A stretch of 38,628 bases of DNA from an uncultured Muribaculaceae bacterium (GCA_910584735.1 CAJUBM010000005.1:1-38628); one strand, 5' to 3'; counted from the stretch's first letter, positions 12,301 to 19,659 are shown. Made by a program: numbers and translations. The notes: a model not told the origin generated them from the letters alone.

Positions 12301-13609
12301 GACGGGCATGATGCTTACCACTGCCAATATCCCCTATGGTTCCAAGCTGTACTATAAGGATGGCGACACTGTGGAGAAAGGTACCGTGATTTGCGAATGG
12401 GACCCCTTCAACGCCGTAATCGTAAGTGAGGTTGCCGGTAAGCTACGTTATGAGAACCTTATCGAGAACGTTACCTACCGCATCGATGCCGATGAGCAGT
12501 CGGGTCTGCGCGAGAAGATTATCATTGAGTCTAAGGACCGCACCAAGGTGCCCGAGGCCAAGATTATCGACTCCGATGGCAACGTGCTGAAGACATATGC
12601 CCTTCCTATCAACGCACATCTGATGCTTGAAGAGGATGCCGATGTTAAGGCCGGTGAGGTGTTCGTGAAGATTACCCGTTCCAGTGGCGGTGGCGCCGGT
12701 GACATCACCGGTGGTCTTCCCCGAGTGACGGAGCTTTTCGAGGCCCGCAACCCGTCGAACCCCGCTATAGTGTCGGAAATTGACGGCGAGGTGCACTTCG
12801 GCAAGGTTAAGCGTGGTAACCGTGAAATATCGGTTACTTCCAAACTTGGCGAGGAGAAGAAGTATCTCGTACCCCTGTCGAAGATGATTCTGGTACAGGA
12901 GAACGACTATGTACGTGCAGGCACACCGCTGTCTGACGGTGCCATCACGCCGAGCGACATCCTCAACATCATGGGTCCCACCGCCGTGCAGGAATACATC
13001 GTGAACGAAGTACAGGATGTGTACCGTATGCAGGGTGTGAAGATTAATGACAAGCATTTCGAGGTAATCGTGCGCCAGATGATGCGCAAGGTCAATATCG
13101 TTGATCCGGGTGACACATGCTTCCTTGAGCAGCAGGTTGTTGACAAGCGCGACTTCATGGACGAGAACGACCGTATCTGGGGCAAGAAGGTTGTTGTTGA
13201 TGCCGGTGATTCGGAGAATCTCCGTCCCGGCCAGATTATAACGGCCCGTAAGCTTCGTGATGAGAACTCTGCCCTTAAGCGCCGCGACCTTAAGATTGTC
13301 TCTGTTCGTGATGCCGTACCCGCTACTTCCGAGCAGATTCTCCAGGGTATCACCCGTGCCGCTCTCCAGACTTCGTCGTTCATGTCGGCTGCATCGTTCC
13401 AGGAAACCACGAAGGTGCTTAACGAAGCTGCCATCAACGGTAAGACCGATACGCTCGAGGGCATGAAGGAGAACGTAATCTGCGGCCACCTGATTCCGGC
13501 CGGTACCGGTCTCCGCGAATATGAGCGTCTTGTGGTAGGTTCCAAGGACGACATCGAGGGTATCATTAAGCGTAACGTAGAAGATGTTCCCGCTGAAGAA
13601 ATAGGCTGA
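9305..13609 (+). CDS. rpoC: DNA-directed RNA polymerase subunit beta'
   Basis: 1434 residues from the ATG giving MAFRKENKAKTGFSKI; a longer frame exists upstream but adds a non-conserved 17-residue head. The N-terminal zinc ribbon has C66, C68, C81 and C84. The catalytic Mg loop NADFDGDQ is at about 473-480. The second zinc site lies in the CGTLRG and CESKHGVCAKCYG region, and the trigger-loop/bridge area around GEPGTQLTLRTFHVGG is intact. A strong terminator follows; unlike in some Bacteroides, no rpsL-type genes come next. Confidence 0.99.
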   Translation: MAFRKENKAKTGFSKITIGLASPEEILEKSSGEVLKPETINYRTYKPERDGLFCERIFGPVKDYECHCGKYKRIRYKGIVCDRCGVEVTEKKVRRERMGHIKLVVPVAHIWYFRSLPNKIGYLLGLPSKKLDAVIYYERYIVINPGVFANDDEAPLQRMDLLTEEDYFKYLDRLPEGNAQLPDDDPDKFVAKMGAEAIYDLLSTLNLDELSYQLRDTAHTDGSQQRKTEALKRLQVVESFRASAGRNKPEWMILQAVPVIPPDLRPLVPLDGGRFATSDLNDLYRRVIIRNNRLKRLIEIKAPEVILRNEKRMLQEAVDSLLDNSRKSSAVKTDANRPLKSLSDSLKGKQGRFRQNLLGKRVDYSARSVIVVGPELKMHECGIPKYMAAELYKPFVIRKLIERGIVKTVKSAKKIVDRKEPVVWDILENVMKGHPVLLNRAPTLHRLGIQAFQPKMIEGKAIQLHPLACTAFNADFDGDQMAVHLPLGNEAILEAQMLMLGSHNILNPANGAPITVPSQDMVLGLYYITKLRKGAKGEGLKFYGPEEAQIAYNEGRLSLHAPISVMVDDVDEDGNPIRHLVENTSVGRVLFNENVPHEIGYVNELISKKSLRNIIGKVIKKCGIPRSAQFLDDIKNMGYYMAFRGGLSFNLGDVIIPQEKEEIVKKGYEQVEEVMNNYAMGFITNNERYNQIIDIWTHVNSQLTDVLMKQMTEADQGFNSVFMMLDSGARGSKDQIRQLAGMRGLMAKPQKAGAEGGQIIENPILANFKEGLSVLEYFISTHGARKGLADTALKTADAGYLTRRLVDVAHDVIIREEDCGTLRGLVCREIKNMDEVVASLGERILGRVSVHDIVDPTTGEIIVKAGEEINDAAADRINQSPIESVEIRSVLTCESKHGVCAKCYGRNLSTNRPVQKGEAVGVIAAQSIGEPGTQLTLRTFHVGGVASNIAAVSTITSRYEGKLEIEELRTVTTDEVGPNGKPVEVVIGRLAELRILDPKTGMMLTTANIPYGSKLYYKDGDTVEKGTVICEWDPFNAVIVSEVAGKLRYENLIENVTYRIDADEQSGLREKIIIESKDRTKVPEAKIIDSDGNVLKTYALPINAHLMLEEDADVKAGEVFVKITRSSGGGAGDITGGLPRVTELFEARNPSNPAIVSEIDGEVHFGKVKRGNREISVTSKLGEEKKYLVPLSKMILVQENDYVRAGTPLSDGAITPSDILNIMGPTAVQEYIVNEVQDVYRMQGVKINDKHFEVIVRQMMRKVNIVDPGDTCFLEQQVVDKRDFMDENDRIWGKKVVVDAGDSENLRPGQIITARKLRDENSALKRRDLKIVSVRDAVPATSEQILQGITRAALQTSSFMSAASFQETTKVLNEAAINGKTDTLEGMKENVICGHLIPAGTGLREYERLVVGSKDDIEGIIKRNVEDVPAEEIG

Positions 13610-13638
13610 TAAGCCTCTATATCTTCCAAGCCATATAC

Positions 13639-13680
13639 AAGGTGGTGTGTCAAAATTCGATTTTTTGACACACCACCTTT
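13639..13680 (+). terminator. Strong terminator after rpoC
   Basis: AAGGTGGTGTGTCAAAA (13639-13655) pairs fully with the complementary arm at 13661-13679, around a short loop. The A tract and T tract are part of the arms, so it can work in both directions. It closes the rpoBC transcript. Confidence 0.9.
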
Positions 13681-13717
13681 ACTATATGTAACTATATAAT
13701 GCTCTTGGTATTGTAAC

Positions 13718-13757
13718 TTTAGTGTAGCCGGTGCCACTACCATCCGGCTACACTAAA
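13718..13757. repeat. Perfect 14-bp inverted repeat bounded by TTTAGTG/CACTAAA
   Basis: TTTAGTGTAGCCGG (13718-13731) and CCGGCTACACTAAA (13744-13757) are perfect complements around a 12-base loop. There is no T run on either side, so a second terminator is not the obvious reading. The same end sequence bounds the inverted repeat at 31447-31498. Confidence 0.8.
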
Positions 13758-13811
13758 CAATCTTGAATAATTGTTTCGGAATATTTTTTGGTTAAAAAGA
13801 GGCTTAGAATC

Positions 13812-13840
13812 TTGCAGTTACGATTTTTTTTATAACTTTG
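13812..13840 (+). promoter_or_regulatory. Promoter of the histone H1-like gene
   Basis: TAACTTTG at 13833-13840 is a perfect TAnnTTTG -7 box. A TTG at 13812-13814 lies 18 bases upstream as a partial -33 element, and a run of T sits between. Transcription would start near 13845, giving a leader of about 185 bases before the ATG at 14031. Confidence 0.65.
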
Positions 13841-13844
13841 CGAG

Positions 13845-14030
13845 AAATATGGCTAACCTACGTGCGTGTATAAGGGTTTCTTTTTGCGCGTGGTGTACGG
13901 ATTGTAACAGGCGGACTGTGTCACAGTCAGCACCTCCGCCGGCTATGTGACGGGCAGCTAAGATAAAATGGACTTATTTTAAAAAGAAGGAATTAAATTC
14001 TCATAATATTCATCAAATTCACACGCTACA
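13845..14030 (+). other. Long 5' leader of the histone-like gene
   Basis: No credible coding frame was seen in this stretch. It holds the 15-base palindrome GACTGTG-T-CACAGTC (13914-13928) inside a larger pair GGCGG (13910-13914)/CCGCC (13936-13940); the two foldings compete partly. The last 60 bases are A-rich, typical for Bacteroidetes translation starts. Confidence 0.45.
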
Positions 14031-14207
14031 ATGAAAAATTTAGTAGAACAGACCGTAGCCCTCTTCGAAACTTTCAAGAAGGAAGCTGAGGCTCAGATTG
14101 AAAACGGGAACAAGGCTGCCGGTACACGTGCGCGCAAGGCATCTCTTGAAATCGAGAAAGCCATGAAGGAATTCCGCAAGGCTTCCCTCGAGGCTTCAAA
14201 GAAGTAA
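14031..14207 (+). CDS. Histone H1-like DNA-binding protein (Hc1 family)
   Basis: A 58-residue, lysine-rich protein. It starts MKNLVEQTVALFETFKKEAE and carries GNKAAGTRARKASLEIEK at about 26-43, ending EFRKASLEASKK. This matches the small Bacteroidetes proteins of the Hc1 histone H1-like family as I know them. It probably binds DNA non-specifically in the nucleoid. The whole product is predicted helical with alternating charges. It sits alone between a perfect -7 box and two terminators, so it is monocistronic and probably strongly expressed. Confidence 0.88.
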   Translation: MKNLVEQTVALFETFKKEAEAQIENGNKAAGTRARKASLEIEKAMKEFRKASLEASKK

Positions 14208-14225
14208 AAAAGCTTCTTTTTATCT
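14198..14225 (+). terminator. First terminator after the histone-like gene
   Basis: AAAGAAG (14198-14204) pairs with CTTCTTT (14213-14219), followed by further T. The left arm overlaps the last codons, so the stop codon lies within the hairpin loop edge. Confidence 0.6.
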
Positions 14226-14237
14226 TTTCAGGCAAAG

Positions 14238-14279
14238 CATACCACCCCGCGCCCCGGCGTCCGGGTGGTAATGTTTTTT
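14238..14279 (+). terminator. Second terminator after the histone-like gene
   Basis: CAT-ACCACCC (14238-14247) pairs with GGGTGGT-a-ATG (14263-14273) with one bulged A, followed by six T. It lies 30 bases after the first hairpin, a tandem arrangement that would insulate the histone-like gene from ybaK. Confidence 0.75.
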
Positions 14280-14320
14280 CGCACATGGCTTTGAAGAGAT
14301 TTAAAACTCTATTCTGATTT

Positions 14321-14836
14321 ATGGGAAAGAAGGAAGTTAAGACTAATGTAGCACGGCTTTTGGACAAGGCCGGGATTGAATACAGCCTTATACCTTACGA
14401 GGTGGATCCGGATAACCTTGCGGCGACCCATGTGGCGGAAAGCCTTGGCGAGGATATCAGCCGGGTGTTCAAGACCCTTGTCCTTGTAGGTGAGCCGTCG
14501 GGACCGAAAGGGTATGCGGCAGGTGCGCGTAGCGCGGGGTATTTCGTATGTGTAATTCCCGGCGATGCAGAGGTGGATCTTAAGAAGGCTGCCCGCGCTG
14601 CCGGGATGAAGAGCGCCGCCATGCTGCATATGAAGGAGCTCCTTCCTCTGACCGGGTATATACGCGGTGGTTGCTCCCCTATAGGTATGAAAAAGCCGTT
14701 CCCTACGTTCTTTCATGAGTCTTGTTTAGGTTTTGATTACATATATGTCTCCGCCGGACAACGTGGCCTTCAATTGAAGATAAATCCCGATGATTTGGTA
14801 GGATATGTTGGTGCTACGGTTGCTGATTTGATTTAA
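14321..14836 (+). CDS. ybaK: Cys-tRNA(Pro) deacylase, YbaK/EbsC family
   Basis: 171 residues, a free-standing editing-domain protein that hydrolyses Cys wrongly attached to tRNA-Pro. The region VFKTLVLVG (about 47-55) holds the conserved lysine of the family, and GYIRGGCSPIGMKK (about 111-124) is the signature glycine/proline loop. The ATG used gives MGKKEVKTNVARLLDKAGI. aroC begins 5 bases after its stop, so the two are almost certainly co-transcribed, though their functions are unrelated. Confidence 0.92.
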   Translation: MGKKEVKTNVARLLDKAGIEYSLIPYEVDPDNLAATHVAESLGEDISRVFKTLVLVGEPSGPKGYAAGARSAGYFVCVIPGDAEVDLKKAARAAGMKSAAMLHMKELLPLTGYIRGGCSPIGMKKPFPTFFHESCLGFDYIYVSAGQRGLQLKINPDDLVGYVGATVADLI

Positions 14837-14841
14837 ACGGG

Positions 14842-15915
14842 ATGAATACTTTCGGTCATATTTTCAGGCTAACGACTTTCGGAGAGTCACACGGCCCTGC
14901 CATGGGCGGGGTCATAGACGGGATTCCCGCCGGGTTGGTAATAGACTTGCGGGAAGTGGCGGTGCAATTGGCCCGCAGACGCCCGGGGACGGGAGAAGGT
15001 GTGTCGCGGCGCCGGGAGGAGGATCGGTGTGAGTTCCTTTCGGGACTTATGGAGGTGGATGCCGACGGGCGTCCTGCCGGAAGTGTCAGCATGTCATCTG
15101 CCGAGGTCGTTACCCTCGGCACTCCCATAGGATTCATTATAAGGAATATTGACCAGCGTAGCAAGGATTACGATGCGTTGAGGCATGTGTTCCGTCCGTC
15201 ACATGCCGATTATGCGTGGCAGATGAAATATGGCATACGCGACTGGAGGGGTGGGGGACGCTCGTCTGGGCGTGAGACCGTGTGCCGGGTAGTGGCCGGT
15301 GCGGTGGCACGTCAGATTCTATCCCGAAAATATGGGATATTAATTTCGGCACGACTATCCGATTTCGGCACGGCTGGCTGTAACGGGGAGAATCTCGGTA
15401 TGGCGATTGAGGATGCCGTAAAGTCAGGCGACAGCATAGGAGGGATTGTTGAGTGTCGCGTAGCGGGGTTGCCTGTGGGCCTTGGCGAGCCGGTGTTTGG
15501 TAAACTTCAACAGATGCTTGCCTCAGCGATGATGAGCATCGGGGGGATAAAGGGATTCGAGTATGGTGCCGGATTCGGGGCGGCGCGTCTGCGGGGGACG
15601 TCTGCCGCCGACTGTATGCATATTGACTCGGATGGGAATCCTGCATTTTCAACCAACTATAGCGGGGGTATCCAGGGTGGGATTTCCAACGGAGAGGAAG
15701 TTGTGATGCGTGTGGCTTTCAAGCCTACGCCGACTGTCTCTGCCCCGTTGCACACAATCGATGATGCCGGGCGCGAAGTGGTCTTGGAGGCGCGTGGGCG
15801 TCACGACCCCTGCATAGCTGTCAGAGCCGTTCCCGTTGTTGAAAGCATGGCAGCGATTACCTTATTGGACGCGGTGCTGATGAATATGGTAGCTCGTTTT
15901 GACAGGCCGGATTAG
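14842..15915 (+). CDS. aroC: Chorismate synthase
   Basis: 357 residues. It catalyses the last shikimate-pathway step, 5-enolpyruvylshikimate 3-phosphate to chorismate, with reduced FMN. Signatures seen are FGESHGPAMGG (about 13-23), RRRPGTGEG, the long SHADYAWQMKYGIRDWRGGG motif and STNYSGGIQGGISNGE, and RHDPCIAVRAVPVVE near the C-terminus. All are intact. It is the last gene before a convergent minus-strand operon; only 11 bases separate it from the gtrA-like stop. Confidence 0.97.
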   Translation: MNTFGHIFRLTTFGESHGPAMGGVIDGIPAGLVIDLREVAVQLARRRPGTGEGVSRRREEDRCEFLSGLMEVDADGRPAGSVSMSSAEVVTLGTPIGFIIRNIDQRSKDYDALRHVFRPSHADYAWQMKYGIRDWRGGGRSSGRETVCRVVAGAVARQILSRKYGILISARLSDFGTAGCNGENLGMAIEDAVKSGDSIGGIVECRVAGLPVGLGEPVFGKLQQMLASAMMSIGGIKGFEYGAGFGAARLRGTSAADCMHIDSDGNPAFSTNYSGGIQGGISNGEEVVMRVAFKPTPTVSAPLHTIDDAGREVVLEARGRHDPCIAVRAVPVVESMAAITLLDAVLMNMVARFDRPD

Positions 15916-15926
15916 TAAAAGTGTGG

Positions 15927-16370
15927 TTATCGGAAGGTTATTTTACGGTTGTATAAGAAGTTGGCTACCGTGTATAACCCCATGCCGAAAATGGTGGAGA
16001 TCCCATATCCTGAAATAGTGAACGGGCCGACCTCAACAAGAATAGATGCGAATTCGGGCCATTTCATCATTCCCCACACGAATAGGAACTGTAGTGCGTA
16101 GGCCACGCCGAAGCCTGCTGCGAAGTGTAGAATCTGGTGGCCTGAGCGTTTTGTGCGCGCACGAAACACCCACGTCCGGTTCCAAAGGAAGGAGTTTACA
16201 AGACCGGCTATATAGCCTATGGCGTTGCATACCATCAGCGGAATCGGTGTGAATGACTTGCAGGCATAGATTACAGCCAAGGTCACGAGGGTATTCATGA
16301 CCCCTACGGCGATATATCGTATGAACTGCCTTATCTGGGTGTTGTGGCGGTTATTGTCAGAGCCAGCCAT
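15927..16370 (-). CDS. GtrA family membrane protein
   Basis: 147 residues with four predicted transmembrane segments (about 17-38, 43-63, 82-103 and 113-138). The pattern RYIAVGVMNTLVTL at the start, then GYIAGLVNSFLWNRTWVF and a C-terminal NFLYNRKITFR are typical of GtrA-like proteins. Members are often linked to the transfer of lipid-linked sugars across the membrane. The actual substrate here is unknown. It starts 7 bases after the TRIC-family gene and is the last gene of the pheS operon. Confidence 0.85.
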   Translation of the reverse strand: MAGSDNNRHNTQIRQFIRYIAVGVMNTLVTLAVIYACKSFTPIPLMVCNAIGYIAGLVNSFLWNRTWVFRARTKRSGHQILHFAAGFGVAYALQFLFVWGMMKWPEFASILVEVGPFTISGYGISTIFGMGLYTVANFLYNRKITFR

Positions 16371-16377
16371 TACTTTT

Positions 16378-17055
16378 TTATTTTATATGATCGTTTAGCC
16401 TGTCGGTAGTATCGGTATGGCGGCTATCCTTGTTTTTGCGTTTGGGATCATAGCGCAGCACCGGCAGAGACCAGTTCCAACGTAGGGCGCACATACGCAG
16501 GGCTATTATAGCCAGGGCGCATATCATCTGTGCTTCCACGCTCCCTCTTCCCAGCGCGATAGCCAGCCAGTAGGCCATGCCTCCGGCCACGCATGCCGTG
16601 GCGTAGATGTCTTTGCGGAAGAAGAGCGGTGTCTCGTTTATAAGGATGTCGCGTGTCACGCCGCCGAACGAGCCGGTTATCATACCCATCACGATAGCCA
16701 CCCACATAGGGTAGCCCACGGCGAGGGTTTTCTGTATGCCGATTACTACGAACAATGCCAGGCCGAGGGTGTCGAAAAGAAACAGCATGCGGTCGTTCGA
16801 TACGAGCAGGCGTCTGAAAACTATTACGATGGCAAGCGATACGGCTGTTACGCCGAGATACATCCATGTCTGCATCCAGAACACGGGGATGTCGAGCAGC
16901 ACGTCACGAAGTGTGCCTCCGCCGATGGCGGTGACCAGCCCCACGGTGTACGCGCCGAACCAGTCGAACGATTTGAAGGCGGCCAGCCTTATACCTGATA
17001 TGGCAAAGGCGAATGTGCCGATTACCTCTATGATGAACAGGAAGGTTTCTTCCAT
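16378..17055 (-). CDS. TRIC-family (UPF0126) trimeric cation channel homolog
   Basis: 225 residues from the ATG giving MEETFLFIIEVIGTFAF; a longer frame exists but reads through the end of nth. Six to seven hydrophobic helices form two repeats. Each repeat carries the glycine-rich, arginine/aspartate signature: GGGTLRDVL and GGVTRDILI. This is the pattern of the bacterial YadS/TRIC group, which includes potassium-permeable trimeric channels. The C-terminal 25 residues are charged and probably cytoplasmic. The start lies 14 bases after the nth stop codon. Confidence 0.85.
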   Translation of the reverse strand: MEETFLFIIEVIGTFAFAISGIRLAAFKSFDWFGAYTVGLVTAIGGGTLRDVLLDIPVFWMQTWMYLGVTAVSLAIVIVFRRLLVSNDRMLFLFDTLGLALFVVIGIQKTLAVGYPMWVAIVMGMITGSFGGVTRDILINETPLFFRKDIYATACVAGGMAYWLAIALGRGSVEAQMICALAIIALRMCALRWNWSLPVLRYDPKRKNKDSRHTDTTDRLNDHIK

Positions 17056-17069
17056 AAGGTCGTTATTTG

Positions 17070-17732
17070 TTACTCTTTGCCCGGGGACGCGGTGCGGGTG
17101 CCTTCCGAATAATAGCGGCACCACGGGGTCAGCCCGCAGTTAAGGCAGTCGGGACGACGGGCCTTGCATACGTAGCGCCCGTGGAGTATCAGCCAGTGGT
17201 GCGCGCGCGGCACGTCAGCCTCGGGGATATATTTTATCAGTGTCTTTTCGGTCTGCAACGGATTTTTGGAGCCGTTGGTGAGTCCGATGCGTTCGCTCAC
17301 GCGGAACACGTGGGTGTCTACGGCCATTGCCGAGCGGTTCCATACAACGGCGAGCATCACGTTTGCCGTCTTACGTCCCACGCCCGGTATGCGCATGAGG
17401 TCGTCGATATTGTCGGGAACCTCGCCACCGAATTCCTCTACGATTGTCTTTGCAGCCCCGAGTAGCGACCGGCTTTTATTATTGGGGTAGGACACGGACT
17501 TTATGTATTCGAAAATCTCCTCACGGGAGGCCTTTGACATGGATTCGGCATCGGGATATGCCTCGAAAAGGGGTGGAGTGACGATGTTCACGCGCTTGTC
17601 GGTGCATTGTGCCGACAGGATTACCGATACCAGTAGGTGGAACGGGGTGTCGTAATGCAGTTCGGTCTGCGGCGCGGGCATCTCGCGTGCGAACCAGTCA
17701 AGCACCTTGGCGTAGCGTTCTTTCGTTGTCAT
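17070..17732 (-). CDS. nth: Endonuclease III (DNA glycosylase/AP lyase)
   Basis: 220 residues, close to the E. coli protein. It excises oxidised pyrimidines and cuts at abasic sites in base-excision repair. The helix-hairpin-helix IPGVGRKTANVM carries the catalytic lysine, and AVDTHVFRVSER holds the catalytic aspartate. A [4Fe-4S] cluster is given by C-x6-C-x2-C-x5-C in CKARRPDCLNCGLTPWC. The start ATG overlaps the crcB stop codon (ATGA), which rules for this start over the longer frame. Confidence 0.97.
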   Translation of the reverse strand: MTTKERYAKVLDWFAREMPAPQTELHYDTPFHLLVSVILSAQCTDKRVNIVTPPLFEAYPDAESMSKASREEIFEYIKSVSYPNNKSRSLLGAAKTIVEEFGGEVPDNIDDLMRIPGVGRKTANVMLAVVWNRSAMAVDTHVFRVSERIGLTNGSKNPLQTEKTLIKYIPEADVPRAHHWLILHGRYVCKARRPDCLNCGLTPWCRYYSEGTRTASPGKE

Positions 17733-18124
17733 AACGGAGAGTTTGAAAAAATAATGCGGTCGGCGAGCCACAGGCCGAGAACGCAGAACGCCAAGCCTCC
17801 GGCCACAGACAGGAGGATGTAGGCCGAGGCTTCCCATACGCGTCCCTGGTTGAAAAGCTGTATGGCATCGAGTGAGAATGAGGAGAATGTTGTGAATCCC
17901 CCTAAGAAGCCTGCCATAGCTGTGTTATAGACCCATTTCGGAGCATCTATGTGGTTGAGGATGCTCCATACGGCTCCGATCAGGAGGCAGCCCGCAAGAT
18001 TTACGATAGCTGTGAGATAGAACTTATCGGTACGGAAGAACGAGAAGTGCTGCACGGCGAACCTTGCGCAGGCCCCCAAGGCACCCCCGGCAGCCACTAA
18101 CATGAACTGCGATAGTGTCGGCAT
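17729..18124 (-). CDS. crcB: Fluoride ion channel CrcB (Fluc)
   Basis: 131 residues, four transmembrane segments. N42 in VNLAGCLLIG and the polar track GGFTTFSSFS (75-84) are the fluoride-pore signatures of Fluc channels. These work as antiparallel dimers, exporting fluoride. The start overlaps the pheS stop by one base, and its stop overlaps the nth start, so expression is translationally coupled. No fluoride riboswitch was recognised: the gene has no leader of its own. Confidence 0.95.
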   Translation of the reverse strand: MPTLSQFMLVAAGGALGACARFAVQHFSFFRTDKFYLTAIVNLAGCLLIGAVWSILNHIDAPKWVYNTAMAGFLGGFTTFSSFSLDAIQLFNQGRVWEASAYILLSVAGGLAFCVLGLWLADRIIFSNSPL

Positions 18125-19143
18125 CAGCGGGTGGCGGAAAATTCGCGGAGGAACCGGCGGTCGTTCTCGGAGAACAGACGCAGGTCGTTGACCCTGTATT
18201 TCAGATTCGTGATGCGCTCCACGCCCATACCTAAGGCGAAACCGCTGTACACCTTCGAGTCTATACCGCAGGCGTCAAGCACGTTGGGATCCACCATTCC
18301 GCAGCCGAGGATTTCCACCCAGCCGGTATGCTTGCAGAACGAGCATCCTTTGCCACCGCAGAGGTTACATGAGATGTCCATCTCGGCGGAGGGTTCGGTG
18401 AATGGGAAGTAGCTGGGGCGCAGGCGTATCTTTGTCTCGGGGCCGAACATCTCGCGGGCAAAGTAGAGCAGCGTCTGTTTGAGGTCGGCGAACGATACGT
18501 TCTTATCCACGTAGAGGGCTTCCACCTGGTGGAAGAAGCAGTGGGCTCGGGCGGAGATGGCCTCGTTGCGGAACACGCGGCCCGGGCATATGATGCGGAT
18601 CGGCGGCTTGGAGTGTTCCATGACGCGTGTCTGCACCGAAGATGTGTGGGTGCGCAGAAGCACGTCCGGGTTTCGGCTGATGAAGAAAGTGTCCTGCATG
18701 TCGCGGGCAGGATGGTCGGCAGCGAAGTTGAGCGATGAGAATACGTGCCAGTCGTCCTCTATTTCCGGGCCTTCGGCAATGTTGAAGCCCAAGCGGCGGA
18801 ATATCGAGTTTATTTCCTCGCGTACGAGCGACAGCGGATGGCGGGTACCCATAGGGAGAGGCGCCGCGCTACGGGTAAGGTCTATCCCCTCCGCATCGTT
18901 GTCGCTGCTCTCGGTAGCTTCCTTGAGTGCGTTTATCTTTTCGGTGGCGAGAGCCTTAAGTTCATTTATGGCTATGCCCACGGCGCGTTTTTGGTCGGCA
19001 GGCACGGAACGGAAATCGTTCATCAGCAGGCTTACGGCACCTTTCTTGGAGAGATATTTTATGCGGAGCGCTTCCACTTCTTCCGAAGAGGAGGCCTGGA
19101 GTGATTCTATTTCGGCTTTTAGCGCGTTAATCTTATCAATCAT
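18124..19143 (-). CDS. pheS: Phenylalanine-tRNA ligase alpha subunit
   Basis: 339 residues; charges tRNA-Phe together with PheT, which is not in this window. The N-terminal coiled coil (1-85) binds tRNA. The class II catalytic core shows GTRHPLSLVREEIN, DMQDTFF, GRVFRNEAISARAHCFFHQ (motif 2) and GFALGMGVERI (motif 3). A cysteine cluster, CNLCGGKGCSFCKHTGW at about 273-289, is present as in many bacterial PheS proteins. It is the first gene of an operon with crcB, nth, the TRIC-like and GtrA-like genes. Confidence 0.97.
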   Translation of the reverse strand: MIDKINALKAEIESLQASSSEEVEALRIKYLSKKGAVSLLMNDFRSVPADQKRAVGIAINELKALATEKINALKEATESSDNDAEGIDLTRSAAPLPMGTRHPLSLVREEINSIFRRLGFNIAEGPEIEDDWHVFSSLNFAADHPARDMQDTFFISRNPDVLLRTHTSSVQTRVMEHSKPPIRIICPGRVFRNEAISARAHCFFHQVEALYVDKNVSFADLKQTLLYFAREMFGPETKIRLRPSYFPFTEPSAEMDISCNLCGGKGCSFCKHTGWVEILGCGMVDPNVLDACGIDSKVYSGFALGMGVERITNLKYRVNDLRLFSENDRRFLREFSATR

Positions 19144-19164
19144 CGCTGTAACTTTTTATTTTTG

Positions 19165-19197
19165 CAAAGTTACATAATTCCCCGCAATTAGCCCAAA
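19165..19197 (-). promoter_or_regulatory. Promoter of the pheS operon
   Basis: On the minus strand, TTTG (19197-19194) and TAACTTTG (19172-19165) are 21 bases apart, a full match to the Bacteroidetes -33/-7 consensus. Transcription would start near 19160, about 17 bases before the pheS ATG. The -7 box is also half of an inverted repeat GTAACTTT (19148-19155)/AAAGTTAC (19166-19173), which may be coincidental or an operator. Confidence 0.75.
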
Positions 19198-19323
19198 AAT
19201 AGGTCGGGGGATATGCACTGCGGCCGTTGCTGTGTTTTAAGGAGGTGGACAGGCCGTATGATTATAGCGATATGTTTTGTAATTATTATAAATAGTGGGC
19301 AATAAATTGGCACATCAGGTTTG

Positions 19324-19331
19324 TAATTTTG
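19324..19331 (+). promoter_or_regulatory. Probable -7 box for the 94-residue ORF
   Basis: TAATTTTG matches TAnnTTTG. A clear -33 TTTG at the right spacing was not seen. The start would fall near 19336, leaving about 39 bases of leader with an AGGAGG Shine-Dalgarno-like run ahead of the ATG, unusual among the genes here. Confidence 0.5.
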
Positions 19332-19374
19332 CACTGTAAATAAAACCGATAGCCTCGGAAAGGAGGATTATATT

Positions 19375-19659
19375 ATGAAAAGGATAGAAAAGAACGGGTT
19401 CGTTATGATGCCGGGCGATGAGATTTTCGCGACGGCAGTACAGTTTGGCCGTACGGTCTACGATGCGGCATTTTCAGGAGTGGGGAATCTCCGCCAGATT
19501 ATCTCGCAGATTATCGATGCCCTTGGCACGGTGTCGGGGCTGGTGACAATCATGCTGCGCAACCGCACCCAGGGTACCACCGCCCGCCGCGTGGTACGCG
19601 TAGGCGGCTCCCGCCGCCCCCCTGTCCCCCAAGGCACCCAGTTGACCCTCGCGTTTTAG
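19375..19659 (+). CDS. Hypothetical 94-residue protein
   Basis: I do not recognise this protein. It begins MKRIEKNGFVMMPGDEIF, followed by a mainly hydrophobic/amphipathic middle (about 35-62, with LRQIISQIIDALGTVSGLV). The tail is basic and rich in R, G, T and P (63-94). The ATG is preceded by AGGAGG about 9 bases upstream and by a TAATTTTG -7 box, so expression is plausible. There is no clear signal peptide; the middle helix could touch a membrane. It stands alone between the pheS promoter and the end of hsdR, in opposite orientation to both neighbours. Confidence 0.6.
   Translation: MKRIEKNGFVMMPGDEIFATAVQFGRTVYDAAFSGVGNLRQIISQIIDALGTVSGLVTIMLRNRTQGTTARRVVRVGGSRRPPVPQGTQLTLAF

Noticed and set aside
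17733..17837. Longer N-terminus for endonuclease III
   Set aside because: The extra residues are antisense-like reading of crcB, and the ATG overlapping the crcB stop fits the operon.
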